Assembly (NCBI GenBank): GCA_033060915.1
Contig: CM065397.1
Location: forward strand, 29,031,001-29,095,000
Source: Euryodendron excelsum
Lineage: Eukaryota > Streptophyta > Magnoliopsida > Ericales > Pentaphylacaceae
Length of the DNA: 64,000 nt
Direction of reading: 5' to 3'
Below the pieces are notes generated by a model. The model worked only from the letters and a program-made list of their open reading frames with translations, made no database searches and was not told the origin of the DNA. This document shows, in pieces, positions 33,970 to 46,084 of this stretch. The translations under genes were made by a program, and so were the position numbers. Each line of letters begins with the position of its first letter. The stretch's first letter is position 1.

Positions 33970-34115
33970 AAATTTGCCTGGCGTTCGAACGGCTCAATTT
34001 AGCATTCGAATGGCCCAAGTCTTGCATTTTTATTTTTGGCCATTTTTGCCTTGGCGTTCAAACTCTAGGTTCGGCATTCGAACGCCAAGAGATATTTTTG
34101 GCCTAGCATTCGAAT
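33970..34115. repeat. TTCGAA-centred motif cluster in the G LTR
   Basis: At least six copies of a GCGTTCGAACG-like motif, intact or decayed, alternate with CTCAAT or CCCAAG linkers. The core TTCGAA is palindromic. A decayed version is present in the 3' LTR at 55930-56075. Confidence 0.6.
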
Positions 34116-35642
34116 GGTCTGCTCAGCTTCAACACTGTTTAGTAAAATGGGCATAACTTTCTCTAGAAAACTCAAATTGATGTACCGTTTGAAGTGCTAA
34201 AAAATAGAATCATATACCTTTGTACCCACAAAAAGTTTGTACTCTAATTCTTTGTAGATTGGGAAATATGGTATTTTAAAGTTGACCCAAAATTTCTTCC
34301 GACAACATTGTTTTTCAAAATTTTAGTCCATTTTTCATGGGACATAACTTCTTTATCCGAAACGTATTTTCAACCCATGACCTATCAAATTAAAGGTTTT
34401 TAAGCCTATTTTCAAATAAAATTAACCAAGAATGTAGTCTCATTGCCCTGATGTGAATGGGATGTAATGACAGATTCATGTCTTAAACCTCAACTTTTAT
34501 GTCAGTCTTTCACTTTGAAATCTTATGTTTGATGCTTCTATGTACTCTATGTATAGGAGCACCCCTGATTAGCACCAATCCTCAAGGATAGAGGTGAGTA
34601 ACGATATGCCATGAGTAAAACCCTTTTACTTCCAAATGTTTTAAGTTCAACTACATATTATGCAATGTTTTCTATATGTTTTCAATACATCAATATTTAA
34701 GTATAAATGTCATACCTTGAAATGCATGCAAGATATACTTATGTTATGAATCAAAACTCATGGATTAGAATGTTTACATGAAAGAGATGCAAGATTTTCA
34801 ATGTATGGTGATAACTCAAGGTCTTTTAGTGGCAAGGCCTTAACCTCCCCCAATAGTTCTACGTTAGGAGACGTGAAATAAATTATTGATATGTTAGGAG
34901 ACGTCCCTAGCCTAAAGAGCCTTTACGTGACCTAAAAGGTTTACTATGGAGCCTAGCTCATATGTCGAGTTGTAGCACATTTATACTTTTAGAACAAAAA
35001 TCAAAATATGTTCAAATGCTTATGACAAGCTATATATGTCGCATCTCTCTTTTATGATATTATGTTTTGAAATAATAGAATGTTTCAATATGATGTTCAT
35101 GCTATCTATGATTTCAAGCCTATGCTTACACGTTTTCAAGTTCATGCTCTATATGTATAAAAGTTTTATCTATTGTTTTGTACATTAGACATAATTGCTA
35201 GTCCATGGTATTTTCATGCTCGTGCATCATTGTTATTCACTAAGTATTAGCTTACGTTTTCTCAAATGTTTTCAGGTAGCCAATCCGAGAGGCCATAGGA
35301 GGAGGCCACATGTGGATTTTAAGTTACGGCTCATGAACCTATGTTATGTTATGTGTATTTGGGATGGACCCTAAAGTTTTGTAATACTATAAAATGTTAT
35401 AATTGTGGTTGCCTCGAATTGGCTCATATGTATGTTCATGTTCTGGATTAGACATGACTCTGCCATGCATGACACAAGTTATATTTTAAACTATTAAAAT
35501 TCTATTTCTGCATTTATGTATCATTTTAAATGATCATGTCCATGTGTTTAACCAGTTTATGTAATGTAACCTTAGGTAGCTTTGGTATTGGCTGGTCATG
35601 TACCATAAATTTGCATAGGCCGAGTTACGGGGTGTGACAGCG

Positions 35643-35656
35643 TGGTATCAAAGAAC
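35643..35656 (+). promoter_or_regulatory. Element G primer binding site, decayed
   Basis: TGGTATCAAAGAAC lies three bases after the LTR end. The first eight bases match the initiator-Met tRNA complement TGGTATCAGAGC. Confidence 0.75.
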
Positions 35657-36103
35657 TAGGTTGACATAGTCAGATTGATTCATGTCTAGATAGAATTCTA
35701 GGTTGACTTGTATATGTGCAACATTTATATAAGTATATGTATGCTATGCTACGTGGTTAATGACATGCCAAGGTGTGTTATATATCGTAATATGTTAGGT
35801 GCTTGATTGTGTGATGATTTTGTATAGTTAATCATGCTGCCAAAGAGAGGAGGTCATGGAGAGGCCAGAGATCCTGAAGACTGTATGGACCGCATTGAGA
35901 GGATCTTGGCCGGACTTCTCCAAGTGGCCCAAGATGCTCACAGGAACACCACCAACGCACTAGATCCACTTACGGCTCAAGCACCAAGGATGGAAGTGGT
36001 GGCCTGTGTCACCATTTAGCAGTTTCAACAGTTGAAGCCCCCGACCTTTCACGGGACTCCCGATCCCGTGGCCACGGAGTTTTAGCTTTTGGAAATCGGG
36101 AGG

Positions 36104-36108
36104 GTGTT
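36104..36108. repeat. Target-site duplication of solo LTR in G, left copy
   Basis: GTGTT; partner GTGCT at 36844-36848 (one mismatch). Confidence 0.7.
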
Positions 36109-36843
36109 TGATGAGAACCAACAAGCACCATTAAAGGATCCATTACAAATTCCAATTGGGCCAATTACAAGAGCAAGATCCAAGAAGATCAAAGAAGCAT
36201 TTAATGGGCTGATTTATGAGATTTGGGCTGATTCTAAAATGGGGCATTCCAAGCCTGGCCCAAAAGAAGATGAAGGCATAATAACTCTAATTCAAGCTAT
36301 TGATGGGGCTAATTAGTCCTCTTTTGAGTTGGCTAATTGATTGGTTGATTGCCATCAATTAAGGGTTGATTTGTAGTCTTTTTGAGTAATCTTTTGACTT
36401 GACTAATTGATTGGTTGATTGCCATCAATTAGGGGTTGATTTGTAGTCTTTTGAGTGATCTTTTGACTTGATTAAATTGATTGGATAATTTGTAGTCTTT
36501 TGAGTTAGCTAATTGATTGGCTGATTGCCATCAATTAAGGGCTGATTTGTAGTCCTCTTTTCTCAAGCATGTTCTATAAATAGCATGCACTCTTTGTAAT
36601 TAAGGGGACATTGAATTGAGATCAAATACATATGTGTGTTGTTTCATCTATTGGTTCTTCAAAGAACTTGTGAACTTATCAAGGATTCTTCCTTGTGGCG
36701 TTCAAATTTTATACCTTCGGTTCGTGATTCCATATAATCATTGGGTCGGGGTTTTCTCTCAAAATCTGAGTTTTAACTTTCTTGGGCAAGTAATTCCGAT
36801 ATTGTTGTTGGGTCTCAACGCGTGTTGATTGAGGTTTGCATCA
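36109..36843 (+). mobile_element. Solo LTR of the M/K/O family inside G gag
   Basis: 735 bases, TGATGAGAACCAACAAGC to GAGGTTTGCATCA, homologous throughout to the LTRs of M, K and O. It is flanked by GTGTT/GTGCT. G gag reads on across it, so the insertion was clean. It has three to four tandem copies of the CTAATTGATTGG...CCATCAATTAG unit (36325-36545) and a TATA-like box CTATAAATAGCATGC at about 36574-36588. The internal region was lost by LTR-LTR recombination. Confidence 0.9.
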
Positions 36844-36848
36844 GTGCT
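36844..36848. repeat. Target-site duplication of solo LTR in G, right copy
   Basis: GTGCT; see 36104-36108. Confidence 0.7.
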
Positions 36849-37579
36849 CAAAGCGCTGTCTTGCACGGATGAACAAAAGGTGATTTGGCCACCTTTACCT
36901 TTGAAGGCGCCGCACTAGTCTCGTGGACGCTGAAGAAGACAATGGAACTACAGTGGTTATGGCCTAGATTGTTGGAAGTGTTCAATGAGGAATATTTTTT
37001 TGAGACTGTCAGAGATTTGAAAACCATCAAGTTCTTTAGCTTGACGCAAGGAGATATGATAGTGGCAGAGTATAATGCCAAGTTCATAGAGTTGTCATGA
37101 TATAGCCCACACATTTTATCATTAAAGAACTGCAAGGCAAGGAAGTTTGAGATGGGATTACGTTGGAACGTTCGCAATAAAATAGGCATCTTACAACTTG
37201 AGACTCACCAAGAAGTTTTGCAACGGGCCCTTATTGCAGCAGCTCAATATCGGGAGACACAAGAAAAGAGTCGGAGTAGACCAAAATAGAGGACCAAGTT
37301 CAAAGAGGCAGGGTTCGGGATCTTCCAGTGGGAATTCATCTACACCATGGGGAAACACAAGGGGCCGAAGTGGCGGCCCAGCCAATGAAGCACCGACATG
37401 CCCTGCTTGTCAAAAGAAGCATTGGGGCACATGTCTTTCGGGAAGGGGAGCTTGTTATGGGTGTGGCCAACTTGGGCACCAAATGAAGAACTATCTGAAG
37501 AGGGGCAAAGCACAAGGATATGGTGCATCAGTCTCACATTAGTACAACAGCCTACATCCGGTAAGAGAGATGACCAACC

Positions 37580-38128
37580 ACAACAAGGCCGAGCTTTTGT
37601 ACTTTCCCCGAAAAACACTCCAGCTACCAACTCTGTAGTGTCAGGTATACTTCCTAATTGTGGTCGACCTGTACACATCCTTATTGATTCCAGCTCCGCA
37701 CATTCATTTGTCTCATACCTTTTTTCTAAATACTTGTATACATCTTCAATACCTCTTAATGATGTTTTATCTGTATCATTGTCATTCAGGGATTCCATGT
37801 TATGTGATAAGATGAGGTTCTTGTTAGCGATGTGCCCATGCTTGTAAATCTTATTCCTCTAGAAATGCACCGTTTTAATGTCATCTTAGGAATGGATTGG
37901 TTGTCGTCTCAACGTGCTATCATTGATTGTGAACTTAAACGAGTTATATTTCATTCTTCTACCCATTCGGGGCTTATATTCGAGGGAGTTGGTGTAGTGC
38001 CTCCACTCTATCTCATTTTATCCATGCAAGCACGACGTTTAATTCAAAAAGGAAATTGTGCATTCTTGTATAGCGTTGTTGACACACACGTATCCCCGCC
38101 ATCCTTGGAAGATATCCATGTTGTCTAG
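37580..38128 (+). pseudogene. Element G aspartic protease, broken
   Basis: The retropepsin region that would cut the polyprotein. The active-site block at about 37665-37710 reads HILIDSSSAHSFVS; the usual D-S/T-G triad has serine in place of glycine, which should inactivate it. The later part at 37832-38128 (NVILGMDWLSSQRAIIDCEL, then RVIFH) is the conserved end of Tekay/Del protease. A frameshift near 37832 separates the halves. Confidence 0.8.
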
Positions 38129-38653
38129 AAATTTTCCAATGTCTTCCCTGATGAATTGAACAAGGTCACCGTCAAGAACAAATACCCATTACCAAGAGTA
38201 GATGATTTATTTAATCAGCTTCAAGAAGCCGAAGTATTTTCAAAGATTGAGCTAATGTCGAGTTAACACCAATTAAGGGTCAAGGCTAGCGATGTGGAGA
38301 AGATGGCTTTCCGAACTAGATATGGCCACTATGAATTTCTGGTTATGCCGTTTGGAGTTACTAATGCACCTGCTGCATTTATGGATTTGATGAATCGAGT
38401 TTTCAAACCCTTCCTTGATGACTTTCTTATTGTGTTTATTGATGATATTTTGGTGTACTCTAAGATTCTTGCAAATCATGAGCACAAAAGGAGTTTGACG
38501 TATCTTTTCACACAAAAGGAGCTAAGCATGAGACAGAGAAGATTGCTCGAGTTGATCAAGGACTACAACATCCTCATTCAGTATCATCCGGGCAAGGCCA
38601 ATGTCGTGGTCGATGCCTTGAGCCGGAAGACCGTTGCCAACCTAGATGCCTGA
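38129..38653 (+). pseudogene. Element G RT and RNase H with a large internal deletion
   Basis: Only parts of RT remain: [21 protein letters not shown] (38185-38250), a stop at 38263, then a 119-codon open stretch at 38294-38653 with [20 protein letters not shown] and the catalytic [10 protein letters not shown]. Straight after NHEH the sequence jumps to [18 protein letters not shown], the last part of RNase H. About 200 residues (RT thumb/connection and most of RNase H, including its first catalytic residues) are deleted. The N-terminal RT fingers are also missing before 38160. Confidence 0.82.
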
Positions 38654-39791
38654 TTACGTTGCAATGACCCTTGTTCATCGAATTTGAGAGAGCAGAGATT
38701 GAGGTTTTCACGCTAAGCATGGATATGATGCTCACCGCCATGATCACCCAATCAGCATTAATTGAGATTGTAAAGCAAAAACAGCCTGAAGACCTGTACT
38801 TGTGGAAGATTTATAAAGAGTTGGTAACAAACCCAAGGCCCGACTTCACCTTGCAGAATGGAGCTTTAAAGTTCAAGGACCACTTATGTGTGACATACAT
38901 AATCGAGGTTAAGAGGCAAGTTTTGGAAGAAGCTCACAACATGAAGTTCACTACTCATCCAAGAAGCACGAAGATGTATAGGGATTTGCAAGAAACATTT
39001 TGGTGGACAGGAAAGAACAAGGAGATAGCTGAATTCGTGACACGATGTCTACATTGTCAACAAGTCAAGGTAGGACATCAAAGGTCGCACAGGATTGCTA
39101 TAACCTTTACCGAGACCGGAATGGAAGTGGGAGCATATCACCATGGATTTCATCATGGGACTACCAAGATTGCCGCAGAGTTGTGATGCTATTTGGGTTA
39201 TAGTTGATCACCTTACCAAGTCTGCACATTTCTTATCGGTGAAAACTATGTAGTCCTTATAGAAGTATGCAACCCTATACATTACGGAGATTATTTGACT
39301 GCACGGTATGCTAGTTTTGATAGTGTCTGATCAAGACTCGAGATTTGTGTCAAAATTTTAGAAGAATTTGCAAAGGGCTTTAAGTACCGAATTGAAGTTC
39401 AACACAACCTTTCATCCACAAACAAATGGGCAGTCAAAAAGGACCATTCAGACCTTAGAAGACATGTTATAGCTATGCGTCCTTGACTTTCAAGAAAGTT
39501 GGGAGGATCATTTGTCATTAGTGGAATTTGCCTACAACAACCGTTTCCACGCGAGTATTAAGATGGCACCTTATAAAGCATTTTACGGGAGGAAGTGTAG
39601 ATCTCCAATTTATTGGGACAAGGTTAGAGAGAGAGATTCTTGGGCCAGAGATTGTGCAGCTGACTACTGACAAGATCAAGATAATTCAACAATGACTACA
39701 AACTGCTCAAAGTGGCCAAAAGAGTTATGTGGATGTGCAATGACAGGACTTAGAGTTTGAAGAATGGAGCCACGTGTTCTTGAAGGTATCT
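38654..39791 (+). pseudogene. Element G integrase, N-terminal and core part, broken
   Basis: An open stretch at 38671-39186 has the H2C2 zinc finger (EEAHNMKFTTHPRSTKMYRD, then RCLHCQQVK). The core continues to 39791 in broken frames with recognisable catalytic blocks (IVSDQDSRF-like near 39322-39350; NGQSKRT-like near 39425-39440). Several stops are present. It breaks at 39791 in the sequence encoding HVFLKVS, where LINE H inserted, and continues at 54788. Confidence 0.8.
39780..39791. repeat. Target-site duplication of LINE H, left copy
   Basis: TTGAAGGTATCT, repeated exactly at 54788-54799. Both are the G integrase sequence encoding LKVS, so they bracket the whole 15 kb nest. Confidence 0.88.
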
Positions 39792-40027
39792 AAATTTTTT
39801 TTTTTTTTTTTTGCTAAGTAAGAAAGAATATATAAACAAAAAAAATCAAAAAATAAAGTACAAATACAAGGGGCATACCCCAGGCCTTAGGATGAGCATA
39901 ATCAAAAAAGATAACTATCCAAACAAACAAAAGAACCCAGCTAGCACTAGCAAAGAAAAGTATACAACACAAGCTAACTTAGCTTCACATTTGTAAAAAA
40001 CTAAACAAATAGCAAAAACAGTTGTCC

Positions 40028-42191
40028 TTAGTTTTTGAAGATATCATCTAGAATCCGCCATATCTGTTGCAGATCCCTCTTTGGTGTCGTTCCAAGAAAG
40101 CCTCTCAAACTAGCCATCTTGTTATGAACTTGAAAGACTATATCAATGAGCACTACGTTTATGTCCTTACATTTGATAGCCATTAATCTATCATTCCTTT
40201 ATCTCCAAAAGAAATAAACCATGATGGATAGCATTAACTTGCGTAGAATATTCTTCAAAGTTTGTCCTTCAAGGCACAAGCCCAAGATACAATGCCTTGC
40301 CACTCATTACTTAGGCATTGGGCATTACATTTTGCTAGTAGCTGCACCCACAATTTATTGGTGATTGAACACTAGAAGAAGAGATGGTTGTGGTCTTCAA
40401 TTTTATCTCTACAAAACACATAGGACATGTCATTTAACATACCGTTAGTAGTAAGTTTGTCTTGGGTGGGCAATCTTTCTTGAATAGCAAGCCAAAGAAT
40501 GAAACTATATCTAGAAATAGCCTTCTTAAACCAAGCAACTTCAGCCCATTTCACTCGAGGACTATGATTTCTAATACTTTGCCAAGCTGAGCTAATTGAA
40601 AATTAGTGATTTTTTTCTAGAATTCATATAGCTTGATCACTACAAGAGCTATTAGGATGCGGGATACATGACATACACCTCTTGAGCTCTATCAACTCTA
40701 TGGAATTTGTCACAGGCCAACGCCACTGATTGTCCCTAATAATAGTGCTGACTTTTGCTTCTTTACCTAGCCTAGAATCATAGATCACCCTATCCCTTAT
40801 TCTTTGATGTATAGGTCTCATTGGTAGCCAATTATCATACCAAAGGAAAACCTGTGAGCCTTCCCCAATTTTGTACTTGATTAAAGGCCTAATGATATCT
40901 CTTAGGTGCAGAATTTTCCTCTAAGTCCAAGTGCAATCCTAAGGAACCTTAGCCACCCAGAATTGACTTCTAATTAGAAGGTTTGCTCTGACCCATTTCA
41001 TCTAACAAGAGGTCGTAGAAGATTGGCACAACAACCAGATGTATGTAGCTATACTAGCTTGGTTCCAATCCACCAACTTCTTTAAGCCTAAACCACCTTC
41101 AACATTTGGTTTAGTAACCTCTTCTCAATTAACCTTAGCTCCAGTATTCTTTAAATCAGGCCGTTTCCAAAGAAAAGCTCTAAAGCATTGATCAATTTTC
41201 TTCAAAACTTTCTTTGGCGTAATGAAGTGAGCACACCAGTAGCTCTGTATGCTAAATAAAATTGATTTGATGAGCTGTAACTAGCCAGCATAAGAGAGAA
41301 AGTTACCAGTCCAAGACTTGGCCGTACTCACAATTCTATCAACCAAGTTATTACAATCTTCAGGTTTTAGATTAGAGGAAATCAGGAGAACTCCTAAGTA
41401 CCGAATTGGAAGCACACTTGGCTGGAATTTGAAGAAATTTAACAATTGCCCCCTCCCATGATTATCCAAACCAGTGAGAAATATATCACTCTTGGCATAA
41501 TATGGAACAAGACCTGAGAATTCAGATAATGTATCCAAAGCCTCCTCTAAAATCCTAGCAGAAGCATGTCACCCATGCAATAAAGCATCAAAGTCATCAG
41601 CAAAACAAAGATGGGTTAAGCTAGTTTTTTCGCATCTCCAATGAAACTGAAAAGTGGGGTTCCTTGGCACTTACTGTTGAATAATTTGAGATAAGACATT
41701 CACACAAATTCCAAATAAGTAAGGGGATAAAGGATCACCTTGCCTTAGACCTTTAGCACCAGGAAAAAAGCCCTCAAGGGCACTATTAAGGCTGATTGAG
41801 TATATAGGAGTAGAAATGCAGACCTGTATCCAATTCCTTATCTTCTCTGAAAATCACGTAAGTTCCAAAACGTCCAACACAAATTCCCATTTGACTAAGT
41901 CATAGGCCTTCATGAGATCTACCTTCACATCACATTTAGCCAACTTGTTGTTATTATGATAGCCTCTTATAAGCTCCTGAGCAAGTAAGATATTATCACT
42001 AATCTTCCTACCTTGAATGAAAGCTTATTGGGCTTCATCAACAACCAGAGGCAGCAAACTCTTACTTTTATTCGCAATAATCTTAGAAATCCATTTGTAA
42101 AGAGTATTGCAATAAGAAATAGGTCTATAGTCCTTTAAAGTAGTGGGATTAGGAACTTTGGGAATTAAGGCTATAATGGTAGTATTGATTT
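40028..42191 (-). pseudogene. LINE H ORF2, C-terminal part
   Basis: Minus-strand remains of RT, zf-RVT and tail, ending at the stop 40028. It is heavily decayed. Open pieces include 41281-41538 (LPIRYLGVLLISSNLKPEDC), 40624-40821 (RVIYDSRLGKEAKVSTIIRD) and 40372-40554 (CRDKIEDHNHLFF). The palm region near 41590-41610 keeps FADD-like codons but is frameshifted. It is interrupted at 42191 by LINE I; the N-terminal part is at 48540-50042. Confidence 0.8.
42178..42191. repeat. Target-site duplication of LINE I, left copy
   Basis: GGTAGTATTGATTT; partner GGTAGCATTGATTT at 48540-48553 (13 of 14 match). Both are LINE H ORF2 sequence. Confidence 0.85.
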
Positions 42192-42420
42192 TTTTTTTTT
42201 TTTTGTTTTGCTAAGTAAGAAAAAATATATAGACAAAAAAGGTCAAAAGATCAAGTACAAAAATAAAGGGGCATACCCCAGGCTAAAGGATAAGGACAAT
42301 CAAGAAAGATAACCACTAAACAAACAAAAGAACCCAGCTAGCACTAGCTAAGAAAAGTACATAACACAAGCTAACTTAGCTTAACTATAAAAACTAAACA
42401 AATAGCAAAAATAGCTACCC

Positions 42421-45400
42421 TTAGTTCTTGAAAATATTATCAGAAATTTGCCATATCTACTGGAGATCCTTATTTGGAGTCGTTCCATGAAAGCCTCGCA
42501 AACTAGCCATCTTGTTACGAACTTGAAATACTATATCATTGAGCATTGCCTTCATGTCCCTACACTTGTTAGCCATTAATCTATCTTTCCTTTTTTTCCA
42601 AATGATATAAACAGTGGTGGATAGCATTAACTTGCATAGAATATTCTTCAAAGCCTTCCCCTTCAACGTACAAGCCCAAGATACAATACCTTGCCACTCA
42701 TTACTCAAGCATTGGGCCTTACATTTTACTAGCAGCTCCACCCACAATCTGTTGGTGATCGAACACTGGAAGAAGAGATGGTTGTGGTTTTCAATTTTAT
42801 CTCGACAAAACACACATTACATGTCATTTAACATACCATAAGCAGCAAGTTCGTCTTGGGTGGCTAATCTTTCTCGAATAGTAAGCCAAAGAATGAAGTT
42901 ATATTTAGGAATAGCCTTCTTACACCAAGCAACTTCAGCCCACTCCACTTAAGGACTATGGTTTCTAATACTTTGCCAAGCTAATCTAACTGAAAATTGG
43001 GGTTTTTTTTTTTTTTTTTTTTTTTTTTTCTGGAATCCATATAGCTTGATCACTATAAGAGCTATTAGGATGCGAAATACAAGACATACACCTCTTGAGC
43101 TCCATCCACTCTATGGAATTCGCCACAGGCCAATGCCACTGGTTGTCTCTGATAATAGAGCTGACTTTTGCTTCTTTCCCTAGCCCAAAATCATAGATCA
43201 CTCTATCCCCTATTCTTTGATGTACAGGCCCCATTGGCAACCAGTTATCATACCAAAGGGAAACCTGTGAGCCTTCCCCAATTTTGTACTTGATCAAAGG
43301 CCTTATGATATCTCTTAAGTGTAGAATTTTCCTCCAAGACCAAGTGCAATCCCAAGGAACCTTGCAATCCCAATCCCAAGGTTAGCTCTGACCCGTTTCA
43401 CCCAACAAGAGGTTGTAGAAGATTGGCACAACAACCAGATGTATTTAGCTATATTAGCTTGGTTCCAATCCACCAACTTCTTTATGCCTAGATCACCTTC
43501 ATCATTTGGCTTAGTAACCTCTTCCCAATTAACCTTAGCTCCAGTATTCTTTAAATTAGGTCCTTTCCAAAGAAAAGCTCTGAAACATTGATCAATTTTT
43601 TTCAAAACTTTCTTTGGTATAATGAAGTGGGCACACCAGTAGCTCTGCATGCTAAATAAAACTAATTTGACGAGCTGCAACCGGCCAGCATAAGAAAGGA
43701 ACTTACCAGTCCAAGACTTGGCCTTGCTCACAATTCTATCAACCAAGTTATTGCAATATTCAGCTTTCAGCTTAGAAGAAATCAAGGGGACCCCTAAGTA
43801 CCGAATTGGAAGCACACCTGACTGGAACTTGAAGAGATTTAACAATTGCTCCCTCCCATGATTATCCAAACCAGTGAGAAATATATTACTCTTGGCATAA
43901 TTAGGAACAAGACCTGAGAATTCAGAAAATGTATCCAAAGCCTCATTTAAAATCCTAACAGAAGCAATCTCACTTTTGCAATAAAGCATTAAGTCATCAG
44001 CAAAACAAAGATGGGTTAAGCTAGTTTTCTTGCATCTCCAATGAAACTGAAAATTGGGGTTCCTCTTCACTTGCTGCTGAATAATTTGAGATAGAACATT
44101 CATACAAATTACAAATATGTAAGGGGATAACGGATCACCTTGCCTTAGGCCTTTAGCTCCAGGAAAGAAGCCCTTTAGGGCACCATTAAGGCTGATTGAG
44201 TATATAGGAGAAGAGATGCAGTCCTGTATCCAAATCCTTAACTTTTTCGAAAATCCCATAAGCTCCAAAACATCTAAAACGAATTTCCATCTGATTGAGT
44301 CATAGGCCTTCATGAGATCTACCTTCACAGCACATTTAGCCAACTTGTTGTTCTTATGATAGCCTTTCATAAGTTCTCGAGCAAGTAAAATGTTATCACT
44401 AATCTTCCTTCCTTGAATGAAAGCTGATTGGGCTTCATCAATAACTAGAGGCAACAAACTCTGAATTCTATCCGCAATAATTTTAGTAATGTATTTATAC
44501 AGAGTATTGCAACAAGAGATAGGTTAATAGTCTTTTAAGGATGTGGGATTTGGAACTTTGGGGATTAAGGCTACAATGGTAGCATTAACTTCCTTTGACA
44601 AACAACTAGAATCAAAGAATGATTTAATGGCAGCAACCACCTCCTTTCCAACTATAGGCCAGGCTTTCTTAAAGAAAAAACCATTGATACCATCAGGGCC
44701 TGGGGCTTTTTTGGATTTAAGCTAAAGAGCACTTGCTTAATCTCATCTTCTGTGACATTCCTGTCCATATTTGTAGCGTCTTCTTCAAAAATCACTTTAC
44801 TAATATATTACTGAAGTTCTTGTTTCTCTGGATACTTCACAACATTTTCCTTCCCCAACAAGTTCCAGAAGTACTTTACAAATTCCTCTTTGACCTCTTT
44901 AATATCTTCCACCACAGTACCATCCTCCTTCTTAATTGAGAAAATTTTATTCCTATTTGCTCTATTCCTTATTGACTTGAAGAAAAAATTGGTATTTTGA
45001 TCCCCTTCATTCAGCCACAGAATTCTGCTCTTTTGCTTGGCAAAGCTCTCCTCTTGATTATTCAAAACATTAAGTTTGGAAAGGCTCTCTTTCTCCTTGA
45101 CCACAATCCCAGGATCCCCACCATTAGCCTCTAACTATCTTTGAAGATTAAGCAACTCCTCTCTAGCTTCATTAACTGGTGGCGAAATATCATAACATTT
45201 CTTCTTATTTAGCTCCTTCAAACTAGCTATCACCATCTTCAGTTTTTTGCAAACTCGATACATTGGGTACCTATCAACAACAGTATTCCAAGCTTGCTGC
45301 ATCGTTGGTAAAAACTCCTCATACTTAGCCCAAAAATTAAAGAACTTAAATGGTTTGGTACCTTCCTTTATATGGAGCCCCAAGCGAACCAAAATAGGGC

Positions 45401-46081
45401 TATGTTCTGAAACCCCGAAAGGAAAGAATTCAATTGAAGAAAATCTGAACTTGGAGTTCCAGCAGCTATTAACAAGAGCTTTATCAATTTTCCTTAGGAT
45501 ATAATTCTTAGCACATCTATTGTTCTAAGTAAAATGGAAACCTCCGTATCGAAGATCATCCAGCTCAGCGTCCACAAGACACTCATTAAATTCATCCTTG
45601 AAGTTAGGCCAATCAATGCTTCCCCCCTTCCTCTCAAAAGGAGATCTTATAGCATTAAAATCACTCATGACATGCCAAAGTTCATTGCAGACCAAATTTG
45701 CATGTTGCTCAAGATCCCTCCAAAGCTGCCTTCTATGGGTTACAGTGTGTAAACCATAAGCGAAAGAAATGTACCAATGGATTTTTTGCTTAATAAGAAA
45801 GATCTTACAATGAATAATTTGATTAGTCATGCTTAGAACATCCAATTTTACAAAATTCGAATTCCACCCAACCCAAACTTTACCATCCCCATTAGTGTTA
45901 TAATTATGGATAAAATCCCAAGTCTTCATCAGCCCCAGACAGATTGAATGTCTATTCTCCAACTTGACTTAGTTTTTAAAAAACCAAAACATCAAACGTT
46001 GTGCCTCCTTACAAAATCTTTGATTTCTCTATGCTTGGAGAGGTCATTGAGACCTCTCACATTCCAGCAAGCAAATGACAT
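42421..46081 (-). pseudogene. LINE I ORF2 (endonuclease / RT), broken but well preserved
   Basis: Starts at the ATG 46081 and ends at 42421. The endonuclease is at 45135-46081 (WVGWNSNFVKLDVLSM, SDFNAIRSPFERKGG where others have MGDFNAI; the SDHSPIL block reads SEHSPIL). The RT has a 380-codon open stretch at 43315-44457: AQSAFIQGRKISDNILLARE, KVDLMKAYDSIRWKF, the catalytic FADDLMLYCK, and GLRQGDPLSPYIF. The zf-RVT block is at 42457-42813. Frameshifts lie near 44460-44800, 45120 and 42990, the last near a run of about 23 T at 43007-43029. Of the LINE copies here its RT palm is the most complete. Confidence 0.87.
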
Positions 46082-46084
46082 TAA

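Larger units (their letters stand above)
33308..35639 (+). repeat. Element G 5' LTR (2.3 kb)
   Basis: Starts TGTAATATCTCGGACC and ends GGGGTGTGACA. It includes a CA microsatellite (33472-33490), a GA/AAG-rich stretch (33500-33590) and a cluster of GCRTTCGAAY motifs (33970-34115). No gene is contained; the short open frames look incidental. The left flank ATAAG (33303-33307) would be the target duplication, but its partner is lost. Confidence 0.85.
35834..37542 (+). pseudogene. Element G gag, broken and split by a solo LTR
   Basis: Starts MLPKRGGHGEARDPEDCMDR at 35834. A stop at 36017 and another near 36083 precede the solo LTR at 36109-36843. Gag resumes with LKALSCTDEQKVIW, then, after a frameshift, ATFTFEGAALVSW (36885-37100). 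The C-terminal part at 37198-37542 has a CCHC-type knuckle reading CYGCGQLGHQMKNY, in which the last cysteine has become tyrosine. A small upstream C-x2-C pair (CPACQKKHWGTC) is typical of Tekay/Del gag. Gag would form the particle and bind RNA; this copy cannot. Confidence 0.82.

Noticed and set aside
43007..43029. A T run of about 23 in LINE I as a LINE tail or terminator
   Set aside because: ORF2 sequence continues on both sides in the same order as in other copies, where the run is shorter (for example 27351-27364 and 8788-8796). It is homopolymer expansion.
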